Shown here: positions 31,334 through 42,769 of the stretch, piece after piece
How the letters are laid out: the number at the start of each line of letters is the position of its first letter
Numbering within the stretch: position 1 is the first letter of the stretch
NCBI RefSeq assembly: GCF_964355755.1
Contig: NC_092672.1
Location: 23,930,501 to 23,994,500 of the forward strand
Origin: Antedon mediterranea
Taxonomy: Eukaryota; Echinodermata; Crinoidea; Comatulida; Antedonidae
Length of the DNA: 64,000 nt
Direction of reading: 5' to 3'
The notes under the pieces: model-generated
What the model saw: only the letters and a program-made list of their open reading frames with translations
Database searches by the model: none
What the model was told of the DNA's origin: nothing
Translations under genes and position numbers: made by a program

Positions 31334-32838
31334 AGGGAGGCTGGTTTCCTGTCGACGTAAGAAGTCGAATTTTGCAACGATTCTTGCGTTTCATACGTTT
31401 CTTACGTCTCTTACGAAAGTTGAGAAAAAATTGACGTCGTTGACGTTAGTCAAGATCGTGTCGGGCCACAGAGAAACATCTGTAGTTATGCTGCTCCCAA
31501 AAGTTGAAATTCTGGCTGTGAAACACACGTCGTATGCTTACGTCGATTTTAGTGTTGTTACGAAAGTTGAAATTTTTTTCTTAGTCGGTCAGATTTATGA
31601 CGTATTTGAAGCAACATCTCTGATTGATGTTTCTTTTTAGAGCCGGTTTTATCATTTTTCACGCGAAATGTTGAATGTTGTTAATGTAGCCTACCTGTAG
31701 CTACTCAGCAGCAGTGTCAGTGCAGCACACCAACATATTATTTTTAGTAGATAGGCTAGGCCCTAGTATTAGTAATAATACTTACTCCATGATTAATACT
31801 GTACTAATAGGAATTTATTTGACCAAAATCTAACCAAACTAGCCTAGGAGCCTAGCCTAGTAGGCCTATGTAGGCCTACTATTGTATGAATCAAAATATG
31901 AATGAATTATTCTGGCCTATAGCCTTAAATAGTTTTCAAAATTAAAAAAAGGCAAATCATTTCGGGATTCCTATTATTATTAGACCTACTTATGCCCTAG
32001 GCTAGGCCTTGGCCTATGGGCCCAGGCATACTCTAATCGAGCATGAGATAGTACTACCGCAGTAAGATACCCATTATTTACAGGCCTATAATAAGAATAA
32101 ATTTAACAAAACAATATAAATTATACAAAATCAAGCAAACATTTTTTTTTTAAAGTTACATAATAATATTATATTGCTTACAAAGGGGCTTTCTATATCT
32201 TATCTTGTTGCAAATGTTCACCTTTCGCGACGTTTCTACCGACAAATAGAACAGAAGAATGTCGGTTTCTTTGAAATGCTGATTGTTTATTGCACGTCCA
32301 TAAATAAGTGTATTATATTTTGATATGAGTTGTAAACTCCCTGATTAGAACATTATTATATTGAAACTATACTGTGCATTTGTAAAGTATGTACAACATT
32401 GTAAAGTGGGCTAAAATTATAGTAGTAAATACATATAAATGTTATTGTCCGGCTTTATTTCACTATAAGGTCATACACATTACGTCATAACTCTTGTCGC
32501 TTATTGGTTGCTTGTTACGATTGCGCTTACGTCTCTTGCGAAAGTTGACTTCAAGTCAACTTTCGTAAGAGACGTAAGAAACGTGACGCAAGGGCGTTCA
32601 TTCAAGCGTAAGATAAAAAATCTCGGTTTCCTGTAAAATCGGAAGAAAACGTCGTAACGCAACAATTGTTAGGTCATCGGTTTCCTGTAAAATCGTTTGT
32701 CGTTACCATTTTTCTTACGTTGCGTCGATTTTATAAATTTTCGATCGTAATCGGTTTCCTGTAAAATCTGCATTTCTTACGACAAATCGACGTAGTCGCA
32801 ACCAAAGTGATGTTCTTACGTCGACAGGAAACCAGCCT
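31334..32838. mobile_element. Non-autonomous DNA transposon with 26-bp inverted ends
   Basis: AGGCTGGTTTCCTGTCGACG plus AAGAA is an exact inverted terminal repeat at 31338-31363 and 32813-32838. TTA lies at 31331-31333 and 32839-32841, a possible 3-bp target duplication if the left end carries four extra bases (AGGG). The interior has GGTTTCCTGTAAAATC three times near the right end (about 32625, 32680, 32752) and a large palindrome at 32528-32580 (CTTACGTCTCTT...AAGAGACGTAAG). TTA/TAA targets and this type of end suggest the PIF/Harbinger group (inference). The 69-codon ORF at 31431 has no recognisable domain. 31740-32090 is rich in TAGGCCTA. Confidence 0.75.
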
Positions 32839-33102
32839 TTACCAAGAATGTGCAAACTCTTTAGCACCAATCGGTCGAACCATCACAACTTTATTCTTAT
32901 CTGCTCGACGAATGAGATAAACAATAAGATCATAAATCACAATGAAGACACAGTTCTACGAGAGTTCTTCAGTTAGATCTTTCGGCCAATGTATACAATG
33001 GAGATGATCCTTTTCTCTCGGATTGTAATGTTAATGCCAAAACTAATTTATATAATTCAATTATGCATGATACTTACAATGGGCATTTCCCAGTGATTAC
33101 TA
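32839..33102. other. Spacer, no gene seen
   Basis: No repeat or coding motif that I can support. Confidence 0.3.
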
Positions 33103-33299
33103 CACAGCAAAATTTGAAATTCTAAGCAAGAAAAAAAAATCTTGTTTTAAGAAAAAATTCTTAAAATAAGTATTTTTTTTCTTGTCAAGATTTAAAATTA
33201 CTTAAAACAAGAAATAATTTTCTAGAAAAGACACATTTTCTTAAATTAAGTTTTGCAATATTCTTGAAAATGCTTATTACAAGAAATATTTTACTTAAA

Positions 33300-34654
33300 A
33301 TAAAAAGTCAATATCATTCTCTTCTTATTAAGAATAGTTTTGCTTAAAACAAGATTTGAAAATACTTAATTTGAAAAGTATTTTACTTAAAATAAGAAAT
33401 CTATATTATATTTATCCCTATCAAGAATAATTTTTCTTAAATCAAGATTGATGAATTATAAAAATTACTTAAAACAATAAATATTTTTCTAGGTAAGACA
33501 AAGTTTCTTAAATTAGGTTTCGCAATAGTCTTGAAAATACTTGTTTTGAGAAATATTTTACTTAAAATAAGAAGTCAATTTCACACTACCCTTATCAAGA
33601 TTATTTTTACTTGAATCAAGATTCGCAATATTCTTGAAAATGCTTATTACAAGAAATATTTTACTTAAAATAAGAAGTCAATATCATTCTCTTCTTATTA
33701 AGAATAGTTTTGCTTAAAACAAGATTTGAAAATACTTAATTTGAAAAGTATTTTACTTAAAATAAGAAATCAATATTATATTTATCCCTTATCAAGAATA
33801 ATTTTTGTTAAATCAAGATTGATGAATTCTAAACATTACTTAAAACAATAAATATTTTTCTAGGTAAGACAAAGATTCTTAAATTAGGTTTCGCAATATT
33901 CTTAAAAATACTTATTTTGAGAAATGTTTTACTTAAAATAAGAAGTCAATATCATACTATCTTATCAAGACTATTTTTGCTTAAATTGAGATTCGCAATA
34001 TTTATAAAAATACTTATTTTGAGAAATGTTTTACTTAAAATAAGAAGTCAATATCATACTATCTTATCAAGACTATTTTTACTTGAATCAAGATTCGCAA
34101 TATTCTTAAAAATACTTATTTCGAGAAATGTTTTACTTAAAATAAGAAGTCAATATCATACTATCTTATCAAGACTATTTTTGCTTAAATTGAGATTCGC
34201 AATATTTTTAAAAATACTTATTTTGAAAAATGTTTTACTTAAAACAAGAAGTCAATATCATACTATCCTATCAAGACTATTTTTGCTTGAATTCAGAATT
34301 CGCAATATTCTGATTTTGAGAAATGTTTTACTTAAAATAAGAAGTCAATATCATACTATCTTATCAAGACTATTTTTACTTGAATCAAGATTCGCAATAT
34401 TCTTTAAAATACTTATTTTGAGAAATGTTTTACTTAAAATAAGAAGTCAATATCATACTATCTTATCAAGACTATTTTTGCTTAAATTGAGATTCGCAAT
34501 ATTTTTAAAAATACTTATTTTGAGAAATGTTTTACTTAAGATAAGAAGTCAATATCATACTATATCCTATCAAGACTATTTTTGCCTGAATTGAAGTCAA
34601 TTCTATTTTAATATTCTTAAAAATACTTATTTTGAGAAATGTTTTACTTAAAAT
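33300..34654. repeat. 102-bp minisatellite (left array)
   Basis: The unit contains GAAATGTTTTACTTAAAATA, AGAAGTCAATATCATACTAT and GAGATTCGCAATATT. The regular 102-bp period (34 codons) gives a spurious 225-codon ORF at 33917-34594. More diverged copies reach left to about 33130. The array ends where the minus-strand exon at 34655 begins. Confidence 0.85.
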
Positions 34655-36482
34655 AGATTGTCCATATCCTTATATTCACACAACGGTAGAGCAGTTAGCA
34701 CTTCAGTTTCAACTGATGAAAGAATCTGGGTAATCAAACTGTTTGTGCTTTGAATAATCGATTGCACTGCAACCTAAAGAAAATAATATTGATTTAATAT
34801 TTTTTATATTCAAGTTTTAATATGTTTAAAAACTAAGTTGTGCTTTAGTTGGGGAGCTATGCAGCCTAACAAAAAAAATGTTATTTGTAACAATGAAATT
34901 GGTCACAAAAAAATGCAACATAAACTTAGAGTGTATAATGCCTAGGCCTAGGCCTAGTACCCAAGTCCTATAGTTACTATAGCTAATAGTCCTGTATAAT
35001 AACAGTACCAGCAAGGCCTAGGAAATAGACGTATATAATTGTTGTAATTTTAAAGCAAAATGGCTTACCTGTGGAATCTTGTTTCTCTCCTTTAATTTTA
35101 GTAGAAGTAAATCAGCATTTTTTATACTATTATCTGCTTGTTCATCCTCTAGTTAGTAGGCCTTCTTGCTGAGCATCAACAAGATCATTAATATTAAACA
35201 ATCATTAACAGTATAACAATACTAGAATTATCACTACTACTATCGTCAGTTGATAAATCATCCCCGTTATAATAGTTTTTTTTCTTCATTAACTTCGTCA
35301 GTCTCCTAGTCTAGGCCTAGTTCTACTTCATCCTCAATTGGCATCCTCGTTTTCTCCAGGCATACTTATTATATACTGATGTTTCCATCGTCAACTGCAG
35401 GAGGTTGCCGATTGTTATACTCGTCCTTAAAATGGCGTCTTATGACATGCTTGTAAAACGAATTGTAAATTCCAAAGCTTGCCGGGCAGCGATTTTTTTT
35501 TTCGTACATAAGTTGGGGACCCCCTCATGAAACGTCACAAAATAAACATGAATAATTCATCAGTTAAATTTTCTTGTTCTATGTGCACCCAAGCGTATAG
35601 CAACAAGAAGTGATTACACAAGTGCGGTACGATTCTAGGCCTATCTCCGCTGTTGTTGCGGCGTGCGATTTCATAGAAGAATAATCAGCCTTTAGTTTAT
35701 GGTGTTTTTAATATAATTTTTTACTAAAGAATTACGTGTTAAAACTATAGTTTCTATTAATACTATTAGGCCTAATTATTAGTCTCTAAACCCATGTCTA
35801 TTCTAGTAGTAGCTGTGTGGGTGTGTGTGACGTGTGTGTGTTAGGTATGACCAAAGATAGTTACACTATAGTGTAGGTAACTATCTTTGGTATGACACAA
35901 TCCGAGTCTAGTAATAAGTCAGCAAAATTAAACAATAAACATTACACAAAAATACATTTTTATTCTCGTGGGTCAAATCTTCCCATCTCATGTGTTTATA
36001 TACGCGCATTTTTAAAGTTCCTTTGAGTACATGCATATTGTTTGATAATAAAATAGCAGAATTAAAAAAATACAGTACACAAATTATACACATTCTTTAT
36101 TCTTGTGGGTCTAAGCTTTTTTTGGGCTATGTCCAATGAATTACTACTTAGTTTAATGTCTTGCCGTATTTGCCTAGCTGTCGATTAGCCTCGACTCGAC
36201 ACATTTTGTGTGAAGAAGAGTGCGCGAAGGCAATCACGTGAATTGACTTATAATCCTAGGCCTACTGTAGAAAGTATCGTATCGCAGTTGTGTAATCACT
36301 TCTTGTTGCTATACGCTTGGGTGCACACGGAACAACAAATTTAACTGATGAATTATTCATGTTTATTTTGTGACGTTTCATGAAGGGGTCCCCAACTTAT
36401 GTACGAAAAAAAAAATCGAACCACCAATTCCACATGTTACTCGAAAATTCGGAGTATTTCCATGAATTGAATTATAATGCCT
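34655..36482 (-). pseudogene. Decayed spliced gene with C2H2 zinc finger (transposon-associated family)
   Basis: Read on the minus strand. First exon from about 36482: NTPNFRVTCGIGG, broken at 36420 by a 929-bp insertion, resuming at 35489 with CPASFGIYNSFYKHVIRRHF, so that Cys, Cys, His and His of one C2H2 finger lie on both sides. An acidic stretch with stops follows (EDEVELGLD, NGDDLSTDDSSSDNSS). Second exon 35150-35069: DEQADNSIKNADLLLLKLKE and NKIPQ at a GTAAGC donor. Third exon from 34773 after a CTTTAG acceptor: VAVQSIIQSTNSLITQILSS and LPLCEYKDMDNLF, then a stop where the 102-bp array begins. From memory, fish and invertebrate transposon proteins show the same order (finger, acidic linker, LxLKE..xIxQ). 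Stops, the insertion and a 2-base surplus at the junction make it non-functional. Confidence 0.7.
35490..36418. mobile_element. 929-bp inverted-repeat element inserted in the zinc-finger exon
   Basis: Ends are inverted repeats of roughly 145 bp: the left reads CG-A-T(9-10)-CGTACATAAGTTGGGGACC and continues through AAACGTCACAAAATAAACAT and AAGCGTATAGCAACAAGAAG; the right is its complement with a few changes. The interior includes a perfect 15-bp-arm hairpin (ACCAAAGATAGTTAC...GTAACTATCTTTGGT, about 35848-35892). No ORF of note. The target duplication is unclear: joining the flanks restores the zinc finger with two surplus bases. Confidence 0.8.
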
Positions 36483-36890
36483 TAGCAAATAGGGTAGCAA
36501 ATACTGTACCTACTTCAGTTTACTGGCACCAACTTATCGCTTTTTTTCGGACTGCAACAAACATGTGTCATTATTATTGTCTGTCGTATTACTGTTGGTC
36601 CAGACGTTTTATAGATTTGCTTTAACCACCATGGAGGTTTATACCTCCATGCTTTAACGTTGAGCAGTATAATGACCTTATACATTCTGGGTAAAAGGCC
36701 AGCGATAAATTTTTGGTTATAGTTGAAAAACAACACTGTGTGTGGTCGATGACCTAGCTCCCGGCGGGATCATGGCCAACGGTTTTTTAAAGTAATCATT
36801 CAAAATCTAGAGTTTGTAAGTAAAAGACACCTTTCATCGCAATTTATATATTAAATGCTTCAATAGGCCTAGTAAGATTAGTCTAATATA
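36483..36890. other. Region between the two divergent decayed genes
   Basis: Contains a hairpin CATGGAGGTTTATACCTCCATG-type sequence at about 36631-36652 and a locally GC-rich stretch near 36750-36780. It would hold the shared upstream region of the minus-strand zinc-finger gene and the plus-strand gene at 36891. Confidence 0.35.
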
Positions 36891-38756
36891 ATGTCGAAGG
36901 AAGACGCTTTGTTGAAGATCCGAGAAATAGATGAAGAAGTGGCCAACATTTTAACAGGTTCGTAGGCCTAGGCCTAATTAATAATTATATTTTAATCTGC
37001 CAGCAGTCTAGGCCTAGCCTAGCCTAGGCTCCTTCCTAGTTAGTAATACTGTAGGCCTGGAACTAGTAGGTCTAGGCTAGCCTACTATGCCTGTACTGAC
37101 GGACAGGTGTATAGGTTTAGCTTAGCATTTTAGTTCAGACATTGACAGAGGGGACAAATATTGTCGGACCTATTTCAGCTAGGTATAAGGAAGGCCTAAT
37201 AATAGATAATAATACAATTATAATGTAACAGTTATTTTGTAATGTAGCCATGAAATATCTACGAAGGATTATATTATATACACATATTCCAATGAGAAAT
37301 ATAATAACATTTAAAAACACTTCTTTATATTTAATTAATTGTACACACTAAGTAATCCCCGAAGTGATCACATCGATATTGAAACTTAATGTTTTTAACT
37401 CTAAATTTAAAAAAAAACATACTAAAAAAACAAACAAAAAACATACGTACTGCATAACTAAAATTGTTATATTAAATTTCTTTTTAAAAAACTGTGTTAT
37501 TTACAATATCTTAAATTATTTGTTAGGTAATTGAAGAAGTTCGAAGGATACTAATTATTACTAGGCAAAGAGGAATGAAATACAAAAGAAAGCTTTTTAA
37601 AAAAGTGCTTAGCAAATTTTTCCAAAGAAGAGAATAATATAGTTTATTTTGGTATTTTAAAGAGAAACACCAGTCCTCCATCTGGTAAGTACAGTGTATG
37701 TTTTTATACTTTTATCTATTCATAAATAGTTTTATAATGGACCAATGGTAGTGAGGAAAATACTCATTTAAATAAATTTATATAATATAATGTTTTCAAT
37801 TTGTTATTTTTGGTTAGGTTCAAAGATAACCCATATGTTGTCAAATCTGTCAAACATATTTGTTGGGAAAAACTCATCAAAAAAAGTCTGCCGACCTTGA
37901 AGGTATTTAGTGTTTTTTTAAATTTAAAATACAAGTAACATTATGTACATTAAAAAAAATATCTTAAAGTGTTTTTTTAAAATCAAATTTATCTTAGCTT
38001 AAAATTCAAGGTATATACTATGTTTACAATAATTTATTAAAATCAAACAATTGTTATTATAAACAATGATACGGAATAAAAACATCAATCAGGATTGAAC
38101 ACCGTTTTGCGTATTGTCTTCCTAAATAGTAATATTAAAAATAAATTTAGACCCTAATAATTTAACTAAAAATAATAGATACAGCCAGGCCTGTCTTTGG
38201 GATCGGTATAAACAGGGCAAAGTTTGTGATTAAAAAGTTCAAATGCATATTCCACCCACCCTTATGTCTTATAATGTAAAATTATTCTTACCACCGTTCT
38301 AATATTGCGTCATGTTTTTGTGTTTACCGCCCCAGATATAGGACTCTAAAACCACACCGTACCCAATTAGTTGATGATGTTACACATATTTTAAATACAG
38401 TAATAACTAAAACTATATTAATCTCTTTTCATGTTAGGAACATGAATAAAGATCCAGAATCCTGGTCTTCACGCCGATCAGGTAATATGCCGGTATTGCT
38501 TTTGGACACAGAAATGGCCTACATTAAAGTTTAGCAAACAATTCTAACTACAAAGAAAGCAAAATTAGATGAGGCTCTAGTTACTCTCCTCTCCACTTTT
38601 TACCTTCTGGATTTCGATTATCCAAAATGAAAAGAAGTAGGCCTCACTATCCTTTAACAGTTAGTGATTTGTGATGAAAACACACCTGTACACTTGACAA
38701 AGGCTGTTGAATCATCATTAGTATACATTAATAAATTTAAAGACACCTAATAGTTT
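36891..38756 (+). pseudogene. Decayed spliced gene, transposon-associated
   Basis: A candidate first exon 36891-36957 reads MSKEDALLKIREIDEEVANI and ends at an AG|GT. A second, near 37531-37686, reads VIEEVRRILIITRQRGMKYK, shifts frame, then reads ENNIVYFGILKRNTSPPS before a GTAAGT donor. A third, near 37819-37901, reads FKDNPYVVKSVKHICWEKLI. The last, from about 38437, reads NMNKDPESWSSRRSGNMPVL and LLDTEMAYIKV, then after a stop LDEALVTLLSTFYLLDFDYP, another stop and further fragments. The closing motif (ALVTLL..FYLLDFDYPK..EVGLT) resembles the C-terminus of transposon-linked proteins annotated in fish genomes (memory only). Several stops and frame changes indicate decay, and exon phases do not all agree. 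Confidence 0.5.
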
Positions 38757-38939
38757 AAAGCCCAGGTGCGGGAGAAGAATTTTACGAAATTTGTATTTTA
38801 CCATTTTAATGTTTTTAAGTTTTCTTTTGATGGCATTTTATTATTAATAAAAACAAGTTTGTTTTAAAGAAGTTGTATATATTATTGTACCTAATGTCAT
38901 GTAAATTGTAGTTCTTAATGAAAATAACAGTATTGTTAA

Positions 38940-40340
38940 TATTATGTTTTATAACATTCTTGAATTTATTTGTTTAAGTAAAATATTACTTAAAATGAGT
39001 ATTCATTTATTGTTCTTAAAATAAATTTTTAATGATTTATATTTTATAGAATTCTTGTTTCAAGCAATTTTTTTCCCAATATAAGTAAGAATTTACGAAT
39101 TTTAATTTGATAGAATTCTTGTTTCAAGCAATACTTTTCTTAAAATAAATAAACATTTACTGGTTTTTATTTGATAGACTTCTTGTTTACTTATTTAAAA
39201 AAAAGTTTTGCTTGAAACAAGAATTCTACAAATAAAAATCGGAATATTCTTACTTATTTTAAGAAATATATTGCTTGAAACAAGAAAACTAAAAATATAA
39301 ATCGGAATATTCTTACTTATTTTAAGAAAAATATTGCTTAAAACAAGAATTCTAAAAAATACAAACCGGAATATTCTTACTTATTTTAAGAAAAATATTG
39401 CTTGAAACAAGAATTCTACAAATAAAAATCGGAATATTCTTACTTATTTTAAGAAATATATTGCTTGAAACAAGAATTCAAAAAATACAAATCGGAATAT
39501 TCTTACTTATTTAAAAAAAAATATTGCTTGAAACAAGAATTCAAAAAATACAAATCGGAATATTCTTACTTATTTTAAGAAAAATATTGCTTGAAACAAG
39601 AATTCAAAAAATACAAATCGGAATATTCTTACTTATTTTAAGAAATATATTGCTTGAAACAAGAATATTAAAATTAAAAATCGGAATATTCTTACTTATT
39701 TTAAGAAAAATATTGCTTAAAACAAGAATTCTAAAAAATACAAATCGGAATATTCTTACTTATTTTAAGGAAAATATTGCTTGAAACAAGAATTCTACAA
39801 ATAAAATACGGAATATTCTTACTTATTTTAAGAAATATTTTGCTTGAAACAAGAATTCAAAAAATACAAATCGGAATATTCTTACTTATTTTAAGAAAAA
39901 AATTGCTTGAAACAAGAATTCAAAAAATACAAATCGGAATATTCTTACTTATTTTAAGAAAAATATTGCTTGAAACAAGAATTCAAAAAATACAAATCGG
40001 AATATTCTTACTTATTTTAAGAAAAATATTGCCTGAAACAAGAATTCAAAAAATAAAAATCGGAATATTCTTACTTATTTTAAGAAATATCTTGCTTGAA
40101 ACAAGAATTCAAAAAAATACAAATCGGAATATTCTTACTTATTTTAAGAAATATATTGCTTGAAACAAGAATTCTATAAAATACAAATCGGAATATTCTT
40201 ACTTATTTTAAGAAATATCTTGCTTGAAACAAGAATTCAAAAAAATACCAATCGGAATATTCTTACTTATTTTAAGAAAAATATTGCTTGAAACAAGAAT
40301 TCTATTTTAAAAAATCGATAAATTGTTACTTATTTTAAGG
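38940..40340. repeat. 63-bp minisatellite (right array) with an orientation switch near 39200
   Basis: The unit contains CTTGAAACAAGAATTCAAAA, ATACAAATCGGAATATTC and TTACTTATTTTAAG. From about 39215 to 40340 copies run in one direction (period 63, giving spurious ORFs with a 21-residue repeat). From 38940 to 39180 diverged copies run in the opposite direction (GAATTCTTGTTTCAAGCAAT), so the array has a palindromic centre near 39200. Confidence 0.85.
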
Positions 40341-40594
40341 CCATCAAGAGAACCTCCCCAGTTATATTCATATACTTTTTTTTTGTATAATTTGTTCATC
40401 ATTTTTATATTGTGATTGTATTTCTTTAATACGGTCTCGTAGAAGAACACATTTTGTTGTGAACGAGCCTCCGTTTTAAAATAAATATATTGTTATTATT
40501 ATATATGCCTGGAAAGTACGGAAAAGGCTTAATATAGCTTGATTTAAAAACATATAAAGCTGGTCATTCCGACAATTAACCAGTGAGCTTAATA
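40341..40594. other. Spacer resembling a LINE 3' end
   Basis: Ends with 'aaataaatatattgttattattat' near 40480-40504, reminiscent of a simple LINE tail, but the coding part is not recognised. Confidence 0.3.
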
Positions 40595-41220
40595 ATGGAT
40601 TTTGCACCTGAATTAACGCCAATTATCCCGAATATTTTGAACAGTGTACTAGTGAAAGATATTTTTTTGGAGGATTGGAAGAAGTCCACTCAGTTTACAA
40701 TATGAAAGGTTAAAAATGCAAAGACTTTAAATGTGCTTAGACCTATCTCGCTCTCTCCATTTTTGTTTGAATATTTCATTTTTCAATGGATTCTCTTGAA
40801 TAACAGTGACGGATAATAGGCAATAGCTGCAAGCAGAGCTCGACAACTTTCCATCTTATCAGCGTCATTGACAAATCCTGAAGGGTTTTAAGAGAGATAG
40901 CTTTAATGCAAATATTTGTGTTCATCGTGTAGGTCACTCTGTATGTATCAATAGGTTAATTTAGCTTAGGATTTGGTCGTCAATGGCACATCATGAATAC
41001 TCGATTTGCGGGAGTGGTCTCTGATACATACCAATTAACTGTGGAGTACCTCATGGTAGCCTACTTTAATAGCACCCACCCTTTTCCTGGTGTTATTCAA
41101 TGATGCTGTGGAGGTTACAGTTACTTAAACAAGTGGTGCAATGTAACTGGTAATATGACACCGAAACTATCTAAATGTAAGGTGATGTCGTTACAACTAT
41201 TAAGATGTTATTAAATTTGA
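40595..41220 (+). pseudogene. LINE reverse-transcriptase relic
   Basis: Broken plus-strand frames read LTPIIPNIFNSVLVKDIFLE, DWKKST, then LNVLRPISLSPFLFEYF and ASRARQLSI, and further on LTVEYLMVAYF. The order matches RT block 1-2 of LINEs ('lxxifnxSlxxGxfPxxWKxa...NxRPISLxp'). Many stops. The clade is not assigned. Confidence 0.65.
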
Positions 41221-41389
41221 AGTAAAAATGATTCAGTATTAAAGGTGTTGAAAATAATTACTCGATATTGTTATTCATAATAATTTAAAATGTGATACGA
41301 ATACTGAGGAGATTGTGTTTGAAAATGATATATTGATAGATCTATTTATTGAACAAACAGTAGGCCTAATAAAAAAAAAAGATGTGTGA

Positions 41390-41560
41390 TATTGTGTGTA
41401 TGCATTTGGCGGAGCGTTATTTGAGGGAAAATGCCCCGGGGCATTTATTATTTGAGGAGGTGGAAAGGTGGGCGTTTATTTCAAATGATGTTTTATGAAG
41501 GGGACGCTGCGCGTCATTCAAAGCGGGTCGTTTATTCAAATAAATACGGTAGGTTATTAG
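41390..41560. repeat. GCGTTTATT-type repeat fragment
   Basis: Locally G-rich, with recurring 'gcatttatt/gcgtttatt/cgtttattcaaataaatacgg' modules. It looks like a degenerate short tandem or dispersed repeat; identity is uncertain. Confidence 0.35.
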
Positions 41561-42718
41561 TTTTAATAAATTAATCACTTCCGTAAAAAAACGACAAATG
41601 ACAAAATAAAATTGTTAAATTCTCTCAAAAACCCATTTACTTGTAGCAATTTGACTCTTTTTAAAATTACAGTTTTTCAGGTAAATTCAATTTTTGTCAA
41701 AGTGGATAACTATTAATGAGACATTAAAATGGCATCTGTAATTCACGTGGCCAAGATTACATTTCGATGATTATGTTGACACCTTAAATAATGAACAAAA
41801 TATATATTGCGATATTAATTTGATTAAAAAATCAGGATTAGGATATAACATTAAACAAAATTTAAAAAAACGTTATCACCACTTAATACGAAACGATCTG
41901 GGAAGACAACGTTAGCTTATGGTTATAAAAGATATCTCTGATTATTTGATGATAAATAGATGATTATTGATGATGTATGAATTATTTGATCACAGTCATT
42001 CCAAATTACATCTTTCTTGCGTCTTTTAGTTAATAGATTATAATGATTAAGACATGGTTTGTTCTTCCAGGCCTAAAAGGCTGTCGATTGCTTGATGATC
42101 GATTGATGAATAGGGTCACATCCCTACCATAGGCCTAGGTCTGCAATATTTATTACACAATAGTAGGCCTATATCCTGACTTGCAATGATCTCAACCATG
42201 ATCCTGTTTTATAATTATTTTTTGTTGTTGAAATTAGATAAATTCGTATTATTAGGCCTACTTTTTAAATTTATTAACATCACGTCATTTCATTAATTTC
42301 ACAGGGACGTCTTCTTAAAAAATTCCAGGTCATCTCTTTAGACTTAGACCAAAGAATATATATCATAAGAATGAGTATTCCACGATTTTTGCATGAGAAA
42401 TTTGTAACAGAGAGCTCCAGAGAGAGTGATGCCCGCCCTAATAAGTGCGGATGTATACATACTAAATAAGACTTGATTTAATAGATATTATACATGTCAC
42501 ATTACATAGAATTATGATAATATATTTTGCAATTGTAAACTATTTTATAATACATATTTATTAACAAACTAGTGTACATTCATTTATCATTTACAGACAA
42601 TTATTTACTAACATGCTAAATTAGTTCTCAAAAAAGGCCTAACACAGCAATAGGTGGTCCAGCCTTTGATTAGTGAAACCGTCACAAAAAGTTGTATACC
42701 CCAGATACATCCTCACTC
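41561..42718. other. No gene recognised
   Basis: AT-rich. TAGGCCTA motifs occur near 42135 and 42165. This is the presumed upstream region of the exon at 42719. Confidence 0.35.
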
Positions 42719-42769
42719 ATGGCGGCGCCCTACCACATGGACAAGGAAAATCTCGGATTACTCATTCTT
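42719..42769 (+). CDS. Probable first coding exon of a host gene
   Basis: ATG at 42719 in the context CACTCATGGCGGCG starts MAAPYHMDKENLGLLIL, 17 codons ending in phase 0 directly before the strong donor GTGAGT (42770). Start context, local GC rise in an AT-rich region and a consensus donor together support a real first exon. The phase-0 end is compatible with the phase-0 exons at 52487 and 53194 on the same strand, but whether they belong to one transcript cannot be told. No domain is recognisable in so short a piece. Confidence 0.55.

Larger units (their letters stand above)
33103..40340. mobile_element. Transposon-like block with minisatellite ends and decayed spliced genes
   Basis: The left edge begins CACAGCAAAATTTGAAATTC followed by CTTGTTTTAAG/CTTAAAATAAG motifs that expand into a 102-bp array. 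The right side holds the inverted motif (CTTATTTTAAG, CTTGAAACAAG) in a 63-bp array. Between them lie a minus-strand zinc-finger gene and a plus-strand gene, both spliced and decayed and both of a type I associate with fish and invertebrate transposons. I infer one large DNA transposon whose subterminal repeats amplified. The right terminus matching the left one was not found, so the boundaries and unity of the block are uncertain. Confidence 0.5.

Noticed and set aside
33917-34594. 225-codon ORF with a 34-residue repeat
   Set aside because: Arises from a 102-bp AT-rich minisatellite whose period is a multiple of three; no start context or splice signals.
34676-34752. tRNA/SINE-like look (acaacggtagagcagttagc and a B-box-like gggtaatcaaact)
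   Set aside because: On the minus strand the same bases form a well-bounded exon (CTTTAG acceptor, VAVQSIIQSTNS...) of the zinc-finger gene; the tRNA resemblance is coincidental and no cloverleaf forms.
39524-40163. ORFs with a 21-residue repeat (ETRIQKIQIGIFLLILRK)
   Set aside because: Translation of the 63-bp minisatellite; other copies carry frame changes.
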